A stretch of DNA of 64,000 bases from Paraburkholderia sp. BL9I2N2 (GTDB taxonomy: Bacteria > Pseudomonadota > Gammaproteobacteria > Burkholderiales > Burkholderiaceae), in NCBI RefSeq assembly GCF_004339745.1, contig NZ_SMGP01000002.1:1240001-1304000 (forward strand), written 5' to 3'. The translations under genes and the position numbers were made by a program. The notes below the pieces were generated by a model that was not told where the DNA came from, did no database searches, and saw only the letters and a program-made list of their open reading frames with translations. Positions 16,645 through 25,380 of the stretch are shown piece by piece. The stretch's first letter is position 1, and each line of letters begins with the position of its first letter.

Positions 16645-17352
16645 TCAGGCGGCAGCGTCGTGAGGATTGGGCATCGGGGCGTGGGCCGCTTGCGGCACTT
16701 CGATCACGCGCTGCACGAAAATGCCGGGCGTCACGATGTTTTCCGGATCGAGCGCGCCGAGCGGCACGACTTGCGACACCTGCACGATCGCGGTTTTCGC
16801 CGCACTTGCCATGATCGGTCCAAAATTGCGCGCCGTCTTGCGATAGGTGAGATTGCCCCAGCGATCGCCCTTGTACGCCTTGATCAGCGCGAAGTCCGCG
16901 TGCAGCGGCGCCTCCAGCACGTAATGCCGGCCGTCGATCAAACGGGTTTCCTTGCCTTCGGCGAGCCTCGTGCCGTAGCCGGTCGGCGTGAAGAAGCCGC
17001 CGATACCCGCGCCCGCCGCGCGAATGCGCTCCGCCAGATTGCCCTGCGGCACCAGTTCGAGTTCGATCTCTCCGGCGCGATACAACGCGTCGAACACATA
17101 CGAATCGGTTTGGCGCGGGAACGAGCAGATGATCTTGCGCACGCGCTTGGCTTTGAGCAGCGCAGCGAGCCCGATGTCGCCGTTACCGGCATTGTTGTTG
17201 ACGATGGTGAGCTCGCGCGCGCCCTGTTCGATGAGCGCGTCGATCAACTCCGACGGCATGCCGGCCGTGCCGAAGCCTCCGATCATGACGGTCGCGCCGT
17301 CGTTGACATCGGCGACCGCCGATTGAAGTGACTCGAAAATCTTGTTGATCAT
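16645..17352 (-). CDS. pcaI: 3-oxoadipate CoA-transferase subunit A
   Basis: 235 residues. The CoA-binding loop GGFGTAGMP is at 25-33, followed by TIVNNNAGNGDIGLAALL and GGFFTPTGYGT, all typical of the A subunit of family I CoA-transferases. First gene of the operon pcaI-pcaJ-pcaB-pcaD-pcaC, divergent from a LysR regulator. The ordering with the CoA-transferase first and no pcaGH is common in Burkholderia. Confidence 0.95.
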   Translation of the reverse strand: MINKIFESLQSAVADVNDGATVMIGGFGTAGMPSELIDALIEQGARELTIVNNNAGNGDIGLAALLKAKRVRKIICSFPRQTDSYVFDALYRAGEIELELVPQGNLAERIRAAGAGIGGFFTPTGYGTRLAEGKETRLIDGRHYVLEAPLHADFALIKAYKGDRWGNLTYRKTARNFGPIMASAAKTAIVQVSQVVPLGALDPENIVTPGIFVQRVIEVPQAAHAPMPNPHDAAA

Positions 17353-17498
17353 GTCGAATTTCCTTTTGGGGCGCTGCGTGCCGCCAGGCTGGCTGCCTTG
17401 CGGGCAGGGTTCGAGCGGGACGGTCTCCGGGCCAATGCCGGCGGCGGCTCGCCAAGTGCGATGCGAAGCTGGCGCCGTTAGTTTGCTCGCTTCAAATT

Positions 17499-17515
17499 TG
17501 TTCGATACATGAACA
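17499..17515. promoter_or_regulatory. LysR-type binding dyad between pcaI and its regulator gene
   Basis: TGTTC-N7-GAACA is a perfect 5-7-5 inverted repeat in the 382-bp divergent region (17353-17734). It contains a T-N11-A core (TTCGATACATGAA), the LysR consensus. It is 147 bp from the pcaI start and 220 bp from the regulator start, suitable for a site that both autoregulates and activates. The remaining interval shows no gene. Confidence 0.55.
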
Positions 17516-17734
17516 TGGATTCGTTTAGCGAACGCTGAGGCGATTATGGTTGTCCTTCGTGCGCGTTGTCAAGGCAGGGAATTCCCCCTAATCATAGGTT
17601 CTCGCTGCTTGCCATGCCGTTAGTTGTTCGGGTTGGCCGGCCAAAGCGGAGAATCGCACTATCCTAACGGGAGATTATTGGGCTAACCTTTATCTACATA
17701 TCAAATACGCGGCCCGCGCCGCAGGTTACCGAGC

Positions 17735-18664
17735 ATGTCCGAAACAAACCTGGATCTGAACCTCATCCCCTACCTGGTTGCGATGGAAGACACGCGCAAT
17801 GTCAGCCGCGCCGCCGAGCAGCTCGGCGTGAGCCAGCCACGCGTGAGCACCGCGCTGGGAAAATTGCGGGAGTACTTCGACGATCCGCTCTTCGTGCGCA
17901 CGTCCAAAGGCATGGAGCCCACGCCGCGCGCGCTCGCCATCCTGCCCGCCGCGCGCGACGCGCTCTTGCGCATCGAGAAAGGCATGCTCGATGTGCAGGA
18001 ATTCGACCCGGCCACCAGCACTCACACTTTCTCGATCGCGCTTTCCGACGTCGGCGAGATCGTGTTTCTGCCGCGGCTTCTGCAACTCTTCGCTGAACGT
18101 GCGCCGTTCGCGAATCTGCGCTCGGTGTCGGTCTCGCCGTCACAGGTGGAACGCGGGCTCGAATCGGGCGACGTCGATCTGGCCATCGGCTATTTCCCCG
18201 ATCTGGCGGGCAATAACTTCTTCCAGCAACGGCTCTTCACACATCGCTTCATCTGCCTGATGCGCACGGGCCATCCACTGGCGAAGGCGCCGCTCACGCT
18301 GGCGCAGTTTGTGGCGTCGGGTCATGCGGTCGTGCGCGCCGAAGGACGCAGCCAGGAAGTCCTCGAGCAATACCTGGAAAAGAAGCGCATCAAACGCCGA
18401 GCCGTGCTCGAAACGCCCCACTTCATGAGCCTGCCGTTCATCCTTGCGCGCACCGATCTGCTGGCGACCGTGCCGCACGCGATCGGCTTCGCGTACGTGT
18501 CGGAGCATGCGTCGATCACGCTGGTCGAGCCGCCGCTGCCGTTGCCGCATTTCGATCTGCGGCAGCATTGGCATCGCAAGTTTCATAACGATCCGCGTGG
18601 CAGTTGGCTGCGCGGCGTGGTTGCCGAACTGTTCAACGACGCAATGGACGAATGGCCGAAATGA
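17735..18664 (+). CDS. LysR-type transcriptional regulator of the pca operon
   Basis: 309 residues. The N-terminal winged helix (about 8-66) shows LNLIPYLVAMEDTRNVSRAA, LGVSQPRVSTALGKLREYF and DPLFVRTSKGMEPT, the NodD/DntR-like subgroup. The remainder is a periplasmic-binding-protein-like effector domain. It is divergent from pcaI with the dyad at 17499-17515 between them, so activation of the pca genes in response to a pathway intermediate is likely. It is not obviously PcaQ or the IclR-type PcaR, so I give no symbol. Confidence 0.88.
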   Translation: MSETNLDLNLIPYLVAMEDTRNVSRAAEQLGVSQPRVSTALGKLREYFDDPLFVRTSKGMEPTPRALAILPAARDALLRIEKGMLDVQEFDPATSTHTFSIALSDVGEIVFLPRLLQLFAERAPFANLRSVSVSPSQVERGLESGDVDLAIGYFPDLAGNNFFQQRLFTHRFICLMRTGHPLAKAPLTLAQFVASGHAVVRAEGRSQEVLEQYLEKKRIKRRAVLETPHFMSLPFILARTDLLATVPHAIGFAYVSEHASITLVEPPLPLPHFDLRQHWHRKFHNDPRGSWLRGVVAELFNDAMDEWPK

Positions 18665-18800
18665 GCGGCGGCCGAGCGGCGCGCCCTGACAGCGAAAAGG
18701 GACATCGGCACGACGCGGCACAAAACATGGAACAATGGCCGCACTCATTGAACCCGCGCGCTCCGTACAGCGCCGACGCGCGATCCCGGAGGAGCGACGG

Positions 18801-19439
18801 ATGACCAGCAGCAAGGCGAAGAAAACCAAACCCATAGCCGCCACTGAGCGCCCGAGCCGCGAGGAAGCTGAAGCAGCGGTTCGTGTGTTGCTGCGTTGGG
18901 CCGGCGACGATCCGGCGCGTGAAGGCCTGATCGACACGCCAGCGCGGGTGGTGCGCTCATACGAGGAGTTTTACGCGGGCTACCAGGTCGACCCGCGTGA
19001 GATCCTTGCCCGCACCTTCTCCGAAGTGGACGGCTACGACGAAATGATCGTGCTGAAGGACATCCGCTTCGAAAGCTATTGCGAACATCACATGGTGCCG
19101 ATCATCGGCCGCGCGCACGTGGCGTATTTGCCGCAGCATCGCGTGGTCGGCATCTCCAAGCTGGCGCGTCTCGTCGATGCGTTCGCCAAACGCCTGCAGA
19201 TCCAGGAGAAGATGACAGTGCAGATCGCTGACACCTTGAACGACGTGCTGCAACCAGCGGGCGTCGGCGTGATTCTCGAAGCCGCGCATCAATGCATGTC
19301 GACACGCGGCGTGCACAAGGCCGGCGTGACGATGGTCACCTCGCGCATGATCGGCACGTTCCGCACGGATCCGTCGACACGCCGCGAATTTCTGTCGATC
19401 GTCGGCAATCCGGGCGTGGTGGCGGTCGCCAATACTTAG
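18801..19439 (+). CDS. folE: GTP cyclohydrolase I
   Basis: 212 residues from ATG 18801, preceded by GGAGGAG. It opens GTP to 7,8-dihydroneopterin triphosphate, the first step to folate. Zinc ligands are Cys94 and His97 ([11 protein letters not shown]) and Cys165 (HQCMSTRGV); these and the RLQIQEKMT segment mark the FolE type I enzyme. It stands 136 bp after the LysR gene and converges with the DMT transporter gene. A second paralogue for folate synthesis may exist elsewhere; nothing here tells. Confidence 0.95.
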   Translation: MTSSKAKKTKPIAATERPSREEAEAAVRVLLRWAGDDPAREGLIDTPARVVRSYEEFYAGYQVDPREILARTFSEVDGYDEMIVLKDIRFESYCEHHMVPIIGRAHVAYLPQHRVVGISKLARLVDAFAKRLQIQEKMTVQIADTLNDVLQPAGVGVILEAAHQCMSTRGVHKAGVTMVTSRMIGTFRTDPSTRREFLSIVGNPGVVAVANT

Positions 19440-19471
19440 CTTAGGCGCAGTCGCAGCGCGACATCAGCGCC

Positions 19472-20377
19472 TCATGCCGCGCTGCGCCTCGTGCGCATCT
19501 GCCCAAAAGTGGCCAGCAATACCGCGCCCAGCACGCACGCGACGCCGGCCAGTTGCGCCGCGCTGACGGGTTCGCCCAACACCAGCGCGGCCAACGCGAC
19601 CGCGCTCACCGGCACGAGCGCGGTCATCAACCCCGCTTCCGCGCCGCTGATTCGCGCGGCCCCCGCATACCAGAGCACGAAGCCCGCCACGGTCGGCACC
19701 AGCGCGTAATACAGCACGCCGCCGAGTGCGCTCGCATCGACAGGCAAGGTCCATGGTTTTTCGAAGCAGGCCGGCACGATCGCCACCGCGAAGCCGATGC
19801 CGCACATCAACGCCGACAGCGGCAACGGCGCCACCGCGGTGCGCAGCTTGCGATTGAGCAGAATGAACAGCGCCTCGCAGACGATCGCGAGGAACACGAG
19901 CGCGTTGCCCGCCAGAGAACTTGCCGCATGCGGCGCGGTGAACTCGCCGGGATGCACGGTGCATACCAGCACGCCCGCCGTCGCCAGCAGGATCGCGCCG
20001 ATCAACGCGGGTGCGGGGCGCTCGCTGAGCGCGAGCATGGCGACGCCGGCCGATACGGCGGGCAAGGTGCCGGCAATCACGCCGGCATCGGCAGCCGAGG
20101 CGAGCTTCATCCCGCTGATCAGCAACACCGTATAGCCGACACTGCCCGCGCCCGCCTGGGCGATGACGAGCAAGGTATCGCGCCGGTCCAGACGCGGCCA
20201 GCGCACGCCTCGCCAACGCATTACCAGCACGAACAACGGAAAGGCAATCGCGAAGCGCAGCGCGGTCGCGCTGAACGGCGGCAGTCCGGCCGCGATCGCT
20301 TTGCTGACCACCACCGTGCTGCCGACGCCGAGCATCGCCAGCGCGCAAAACAGATATCCGGCATACCGCGAGTTCAT
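19472..20377 (-). CDS. DMT superfamily (EamA) transporter
   Basis: 301 residues from ATG 20377 with GAGGA upstream. Ten hydrophobic segments in two EamA repeats, for example FCALAMLGVGSTVVVSKAIA, PALIGAILLATAGVLVC, ALVFLAIVCEALFILL and MTALVPVSAVALAALVLGE with the terminal VLGEPVSAAQLAGVACVLGA pattern. Family members export metabolites such as amino acids; the substrate cannot be assigned. Convergent with folE (32 bp between stops) and divergent from the DedA-rhodanese gene. Confidence 0.88.
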   Translation of the reverse strand: MNSRYAGYLFCALAMLGVGSTVVVSKAIAAGLPPFSATALRFAIAFPLFVLVMRWRGVRWPRLDRRDTLLVIAQAGAGSVGYTVLLISGMKLASAADAGVIAGTLPAVSAGVAMLALSERPAPALIGAILLATAGVLVCTVHPGEFTAPHAASSLAGNALVFLAIVCEALFILLNRKLRTAVAPLPLSALMCGIGFAVAIVPACFEKPWTLPVDASALGGVLYYALVPTVAGFVLWYAGAARISGAEAGLMTALVPVSAVALAALVLGEPVSAAQLAGVACVLGAVLLATFGQMRTRRSAA

Positions 20378-20660
20378 GGTGCTGTCCTCTTCGTTGGATC
20401 GAGCACGCAGAGTAGAGGCATGGCGAGCGGCGGTCTTGAACGAAATTGCAGAGAGAAAGCGAGTCAATGAACCAGGTCAGCCGGATCGCGATGACGCCGT
20501 CAATGCTCGCCCAGCGCCAAATCCATCGAGTATCCTGAGCGAACGGAACCCCGCTCGAATGAAAGCCGACCAGTAGGCCGCCCGGGTACACGCTTTGCAA
20601 CCGCGTGAAAAAAGCCCCCGAAGCACGTCGGCTCAACCGCAAAAAACAGGAGCGCCTCAA

Positions 20661-21704
20661 TTGGTAGAATTTCCGTCTTCGGCGGTGTCAACCTGGGGTG
20701 GCGCGGTCGTGTTCCTCAACGTCCTGTTGACGCGCCTCGGCGTGCCGATCCCCGCGGTGCCCGTGCTGCTCTTCGCGGGCTCCGCGATCGCCGCCGGCAC
20801 CCTGTCCTTCTGGCCGGTCCTCGGCGCGGCCGTGCTCGGCGCGCTGATGGGCGACGGCGCATGGTTCACGGCGGGCCGCCTGTATGGCCGCAAGCTGATT
20901 GCCGCGCTCGGCCGGATCTCGCCTGCCGTCGATTCCAAGGTGGACCAGGCGCGCGCGCTGTTCGAGCGCTTCGGTGTGCCGCTCGTCTCGATCTCGAAGT
21001 TCGTCCCCGGGCTCGCGCTCATCACCCCGCCGCTGATGGGCACGACCGCCGTCGACGCCCGCATCTATGCGGCCTACGATTTCGCCGGCGCCCTCGCGTG
21101 GGCCGCCTTCTGGCTGGTCGGCGGCGCCGCCGCGGAACGGCAGCTGCATATGCTGCTCGACTTCGTCAAAGCCCGCGGCGGCACCGTCATCGACGTTTTG
21201 CTGGCCACGGCTCTCGTGTTTCTCGCTTTCCGGCTGCAGCAACGACGCCGCGCACGCCGCCGTTTCGCCGATGCCGCCTCGGCTACGGCGGAACGGGCAG
21301 CCGCCGGCGGCTGGCGCCGCATCGCGCCGCCCAAGGTGCTCGACGCCCGTCCGCAAGCGCCCGCGCTCGAAGCGCCGTGCCGCATTCCCGGCGCGCTCGC
21401 GCTCGATCCGCATTCGCAGGAGCAGATCGACGGCGCACTGCGGACGTACGACATGGTGATCTACTGCATTTGCCCGGACAGCGCGACCGCCTTCGAGATC
21501 ACGCAACGCATGCGTCACAACGGCTACACGCGGATTCGCGCACTGCGGGGCGGCCTCGATGCCTGGCAGCGGCGCGGCTTTCCGGTCGAACCGCTTGCAC
21601 CGGCCGGCGAGCTGACCGGCAACCGAGCGCCCGAAGCGCACGGCGAGGCGCGCGGGGCAATCACGTTGCGCGGCTTCGCCCCGCGCAGCACCCAAGGCAC
21701 CTGA
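20661..21704 (+). CDS. DedA family membrane protein fused to a rhodanese domain
   Basis: 347 residues if started at TTG 20661, which has AGGAG at 20649-20653; the frame is open further upstream but without a ribosome site. Residues 10-190 form a DedA/VTT domain with membrane segments around FLNVLLTRLGVPIPAVPVLL, LFAGSAIAAGTLSFWPVLGA and the conserved amphipathic FGVPLVSISKFVPGLALITP. Residues about 225-320 form a rhodanese domain with the probable active Cys269 in VIYCICPDSATA and a GGLDAWQRRGFPV end. DedA proteins are linked to lipid carrier flipping; what the sulfur-transfer or redox domain adds is unclear. The fusion architecture occurs in other Burkholderiales. Confidence 0.87.
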   Translation: MVEFPSSAVSTWGGAVVFLNVLLTRLGVPIPAVPVLLFAGSAIAAGTLSFWPVLGAAVLGALMGDGAWFTAGRLYGRKLIAALGRISPAVDSKVDQARALFERFGVPLVSISKFVPGLALITPPLMGTTAVDARIYAAYDFAGALAWAAFWLVGGAAAERQLHMLLDFVKARGGTVIDVLLATALVFLAFRLQQRRRARRRFADAASATAERAAAGGWRRIAPPKVLDARPQAPALEAPCRIPGALALDPHSQEQIDGALRTYDMVIYCICPDSATAFEITQRMRHNGYTRIRALRGGLDAWQRRGFPVEPLAPAGELTGNRAPEAHGEARGAITLRGFAPRSTQGT

Positions 21705-21737
21705 GCCGCGCCGGTCGCGGTTCAGCCTTGGCGCCGC

Positions 21738-23312
21738 TTACATCGAGGAATGCTGGGTCATTGGACGTTCAGCCCACGTGGCCGAACTGACGCGATTGCG
21801 GCCGGCCGCCTTGGCGGCATAAAGCTGCCGGTCGGCGGCGGCCAGCAGATCGAGTGCATGGGCGCCCTCGGCCGGCACACAGGTCGCGCAACCCACGCTC
21901 ACGGTGACCGCGACGATTGCACCGTCGCTGCGGATCACATCCTGGCTCTGCACCTTGCGACGAATCTTCTCCGCCACATTGAGCGCGCCCTCGGCCGGCG
22001 TGTCCGGCAAGATCACGGCGAACTCCTCGCCGCCGTACCGCGCCACCACGTCGACCGCGCGGCGCACCGTCGCCGCGATGCATTCGGCCACCGCGCTCAA
22101 AGCCTCGTCACCGCTCGCATGGCCGTAGGTGTCGTTGAATTGCTTGAAGTGATCGATGTCGATGAACAGCGCCGAGAGCGGTTGGCCCATGCGCCGCGCG
22201 CGCCGCCACTCTTCGTCGAGCCGGTTATCGAGCACGCGGCGGTTGCTCAGTCCGGTGAGCGGATCGGTTGCGGCAAGACGAACCAGCGCCGCCTGCGCGC
22301 GCAGCTTGTCGCGCAACGCGAACGACAGCAGCCACGAGACCATCACGAAGACCACACCGAACGTGAGCGTCAGCCCACCGACGATCCGGCTGCGACGCCA
22401 CCACGGCGCCAGCACTTCGTCCACGGCGGGCGCGACCACCGCGATCAGCGGCGTGCCGGGCACGCGCGCGTACGTGTACATACGCCGCACGCCGTCCACG
22501 GCCGAAATCGCCGCATACGTGCCCGCGTTATGCGCGGCCATCACCTGGAACGTCGGCGACTTCGCGATGCTCGAGCCGATATCGCGCGACGAGAGCGGCT
22601 TGCGCGCGAGCAAGGTGCCGTCGTCCATCACGACGAACACCGAGCCCAGCCGGCCGGTATCGATCCGGTCCAGCAGGTGTTGAAAATATTCGATGCGAAT
22701 GGCCAGCAGCGCGACGCCGGCGAACGTGCCATCGGCTTGGTCGATGCGCCGCGTGAGACCGATGGAGAGTTTGCCGTCGCGCAGCCGGGAGCGGAACGGG
22801 TGCGAGAAATACAGGCCCACGGCGGGGCTGCGTTGATGGGCCAGAAAATAGTCGCGGTCGGCAAGGCGCACCGCGGCGTTGACCTCGCCGCTTTGCGAGG
22901 CGATCACCTGCCCGTCCCGGCCGATCACATAGGCGCCGCCCAGGTAGGCCGCGGTTGTCGCCCGGTCGAACATCACCGCGCGCTGTACGCCGGCGGGCAG
23001 CGTCCAGGCGGCCTGGTTGCGCGCCCCGTCCACCATCGCCTGCAATGACAGATCGTAGATTTCGACGTTGCGTTCGAGGTCGGTGGAAATGATCGCGACG
23101 AGGTTTTGCGACGTGTCGCGCGCGTGATCGAGCGCATCGGCGCGGCCGGTGCTGAGCGTCAGCAGCGTCAAGCCCGCCATGGACACGGCCACCAGCGTAC
23201 CGGCCATCCCCGCAAAAAACGGGTGATTACCCACGTATCGCGATACGCCCGTGCCATAGGCGCGCAACCTCTTGCGCCAGCGCCGACGCAGCGAAAGCGT
23301 TTGACGTGCCAC
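21738..23312 (-). CDS. Membrane diguanylate cyclase with periplasmic sensor domain
   Basis: 524 residues from GTG 23312, chosen because of a ten-base Shine-Dalgarno match (complement of 23320-23329) seven bases upstream. Membrane segments at about 34-53 and 310-332 flank a periplasmic dCACHE-like sensor (60-300). The GGDEF domain follows: ATDPLTGLSNRR, DIDHFKQFNDTYGH and catalytic GGEEF at 427-431. An inhibitory I-site RAVD lies at 418-421, five residues before GGEEF. It should make cyclic di-GMP in response to a periplasmic ligand, with product feedback. It converges with the DedA-rhodanese gene (33 bp between stops). Confidence 0.93.
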   Translation of the reverse strand: MARQTLSLRRRWRKRLRAYGTGVSRYVGNHPFFAGMAGTLVAVSMAGLTLLTLSTGRADALDHARDTSQNLVAIISTDLERNVEIYDLSLQAMVDGARNQAAWTLPAGVQRAVMFDRATTAAYLGGAYVIGRDGQVIASQSGEVNAAVRLADRDYFLAHQRSPAVGLYFSHPFRSRLRDGKLSIGLTRRIDQADGTFAGVALLAIRIEYFQHLLDRIDTGRLGSVFVVMDDGTLLARKPLSSRDIGSSIAKSPTFQVMAAHNAGTYAAISAVDGVRRMYTYARVPGTPLIAVVAPAVDEVLAPWWRRSRIVGGLTLTFGVVFVMVSWLLSFALRDKLRAQAALVRLAATDPLTGLSNRRVLDNRLDEEWRRARRMGQPLSALFIDIDHFKQFNDTYGHASGDEALSAVAECIAATVRRAVDVVARYGGEEFAVILPDTPAEGALNVAEKIRRKVQSQDVIRSDGAIVAVTVSVGCATCVPAEGAHALDLLAAADRQLYAAKAAGRNRVSSATWAERPMTQHSSM

Positions 23313-23319
23313 GTGCGCA

Positions 23320-23329
23320 TCACCTCCTT
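23320..23329 (-). promoter_or_regulatory. Near-perfect Shine-Dalgarno site of the diguanylate cyclase
   Basis: On the minus strand the site reads AAGGAGGTGA, seven bases before the GTG at 23312. This full complementarity to the 16S rRNA tail decides the start in favour of GTG 23312 over the upstream ATG at 23345. Confidence 0.8.
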
Positions 23330-23437
23330 CGCAGACGATCCGCATGGCACAACCCACGCGGACGCGCAGCCAATGTTGTTATTCGGATGCGATTCGTGCC
23401 GTTTCGTACGCGGCCGCGCGCAACGATGCGCCCAGCA

Positions 23438-24319
23438 TCATAGTTTGCGCAGCAGTCCGGCCGCCGAGCGCATCCGGCGTTTGCGCTCCTTGCCAAGCCA
23501 GTGGAGCGCCGCATCCGTATCGCCGGAGCCCGCGAGCAGAGCAGCATTGTCGCGCAGCAACATCTCGCTCGCGACCACATCGTTCAGCGCACCGAAACGT
23601 TTCTGGATCTGCTTCAGACGTTTGAGGGTACGTTTGTGGCCACTGCTCAGGACGGGTTCGAAAAACTCCAGCAGATACCGCAGCTTCTTTCCTGCCTTCC
23701 TCACATTGTGAAAGGCGATGTAGTTGGAGCGCTTCGCCCGACGCGCGCGTTTCATCCGTTTGTTTAACGAACGCTCTGAAGCGGCCACACGTTGCCTCGC
23801 GAATTTCCGCAGCGGCATGCGTTCATGCGCGGTATTCAATTCTTTGGACGCACTGGACAAGGCTTCGCGCAGCAGATGTTTGACGTCGGCGTTCGAGAGC
23901 GTTTCGCGGCTTGTCGACAACGCGGCGCCGCGAGCGTCCTGGAGTTTGGGCGCGATTTCACTCGTGCCGGTGCGTGCACCGTTGTCGTCGTGTATCAGCA
24001 ATTCAATCAGAATGTCCCAGTCGCGCGTTTTGCCGGCAGCTGTGGCCAGAAACTTATACAGCGCACGTTGCCGCGTGTTCTCGCCTTTTTCGAGCAACGG
24101 CTCGAAGGCCCACCATAAGGAGCGCAAACGGCGCAGCGAGACACGCAATTTGTGCAGCGCTTCCGGCGACGCGTCTTCGCGCACCGCGTTGGCGTATTCG
24201 ATCGCATGATCGACGAGAGGCGCCGCATACGACGCGAAGGCCTCTTGCGCAGAGTGCGCGCCGGCGGCTGGATCACTGTCAGCGGGTCGTTTATCGACTT
24301 TCAGGCTGTCGCGCGTCAT
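23438..24319 (-). CDS. CHAD domain protein
   Basis: 293 residues, strongly basic and alpha-helical. The CHAD pattern is visible: EALHKLRVSLRRLRSLWWAF (about 53-72), AGKTRDWDILIELL, IAFHNVRKAGKKLRYLLEFF and LKRLKQIQKRFGALND, with conserved His and Arg/Lys residues that line a basic pore. CHAD domains bind polyphosphate and often localise to polyphosphate granules. There is no N-terminal CYTH domain, so this is a stand-alone CHAD protein. The genes for PiT and PPK2 lie 1-3.5 kb away, which supports a link with phosphate storage. Confidence 0.9.
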   Translation of the reverse strand: MTRDSLKVDKRPADSDPAAGAHSAQEAFASYAAPLVDHAIEYANAVREDASPEALHKLRVSLRRLRSLWWAFEPLLEKGENTRQRALYKFLATAAGKTRDWDILIELLIHDDNGARTGTSEIAPKLQDARGAALSTSRETLSNADVKHLLREALSSASKELNTAHERMPLRKFARQRVAASERSLNKRMKRARRAKRSNYIAFHNVRKAGKKLRYLLEFFEPVLSSGHKRTLKRLKQIQKRFGALNDVVASEMLLRDNAALLAGSGDTDAALHWLGKERKRRMRSAAGLLRKL

Positions 24320-24591
24320 TGAAGCCCCTTGGGAACACCTTATCCACAGACTAGCAAAAAAAGGTCCTGGCGGATATTCGCGCGTTTATTTCGTCGCGAT
24401 CCATAGCGCCCACGCACGATCCGATGCGCGAGTCATGCACCTCACGGCAGGCTTGTTCCTTTTTCTCCCTTCGACGGCAGGGCGCCCTGGAGCGACTATC
24501 TTTAACAGACGCGATGGCGCTCAGCGGCGAGCTGGCGCCGCGGTCCATATGAATGCATGTCGAGACGCGTGGCCTACTCTTAGGAGGTTCT

Positions 24592-25185
24592 ATGCGAATA
24601 CTGATTGTCGGTGCAACGGGCCTGATCGGCGGCGAAGTGGTCAAGCTGCTCGGTGCCGAACACGACATCGTCACCGCGAGTCGCAAGGGTTCCGATCTGC
24701 ACGTGGACCTGTCGAACAAACCCAGCATCCAGTCGATGTATCAGCAAGCCGGCACACTCGACGCGGTCATCTGCACCGCCGGCGCAGCGAAGTTCGCTCC
24801 ACTCGCCTCGCTCTCCGACGAGGATTTCTCGTTCAGTCTTGCCAACAAATTGATGGGCCAGGTCAACCTGGTGCGGTGTGGCGCGGCGCATGTGTCGCAA
24901 GGCGCGTGCTTCACGCTGACGAGCGGCGTACTCGCGCAGCAGCCGATGGAAGGCAGCGCGGCGGTCAGCATCGTGAACGCCGGCGTGGAAGCGTTCGTGC
25001 GCTCGGCGGCGCTCGAGTTGCGTGGCAAAGCCCGCGTTAATGTGGTCAGCCCGGGCTGGGTCGCCGAGACGCTCCAGTCGATGGGCCGCGATCCGTCGCA
25101 AGGCGTGCCGGCCGCCGTGGTCGCGCAAGCCTACAAGCGAAGTCTGGGCGGCAGCGCAAGCGGCGAAGTGTTCTCCGCTTCTTAG
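24592..25185 (+). CDS. Atypical short-chain dehydrogenase, first paralogue
   Basis: 197 residues from ATG 24592, with AGGAGG eight bases upstream. The NAD(P)-binding Gly motif is VGATGLIGGEVV near residue 6-17, with SRKGSD after beta2 and CTAGAAKF for the NNAG-like loop. The usual YxxxK catalytic pair is missing: where it should stand the protein reads AVSIVNAGVEAFVRSAALEL, with Asn in the Lys position. The Ser of TLTSGVL is present. A close relative with the same deviation is at 46624-47229. The missing lysine suggests another chemistry or a binding role rather than a standard oxidoreductase. No operon partners: single gene between the CHAD and PiT genes. Confidence 0.85.
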   Translation: MRILIVGATGLIGGEVVKLLGAEHDIVTASRKGSDLHVDLSNKPSIQSMYQQAGTLDAVICTAGAAKFAPLASLSDEDFSFSLANKLMGQVNLVRCGAAHVSQGACFTLTSGVLAQQPMEGSAAVSIVNAGVEAFVRSAALELRGKARVNVVSPGWVAETLQSMGRDPSQGVPAAVVAQAYKRSLGGSASGEVFSAS

Positions 25186-25311
25186 CTGGACCGCTCGCCC
25201 GAGTTCTTTTCGGACATCTGAGCGTCAGGATCCGACACCAGGAAACCGTACATCGAAGCGGCGCGCAGCCAGTGGCCGCGCGCCGCCGCATCCCGCATGT
25301 GCGTCACGCAA

Positions 25312-25329
25312 CTGTCATCATTGCGACAC
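25312..25329 (+). promoter_or_regulatory. Weak candidate Pho box upstream of the PiT gene
   Basis: CTGTCAT at 25312-25318 is followed 11 bases later by GCGACAC (25323-25329), where the PhoB consensus has two CTGTCA-type repeats 11 bp apart. Only the first half is a good match, so this is tentative; it lies 52 bp before the pit ATG. Confidence 0.25.
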
Positions 25330-25380
25330 ACACGCCCCGCAGGATCGGAAACTCCGCGACAAACTTTTGGGGCTCACGTC

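Noticed and set aside
19450-19490. CGCAGCGCG...CGCGCTGCG inverted repeat after folE as terminator
   Set aside because: The loop is long, there is no T tract and the right arm lies inside the DMT transporter gene.
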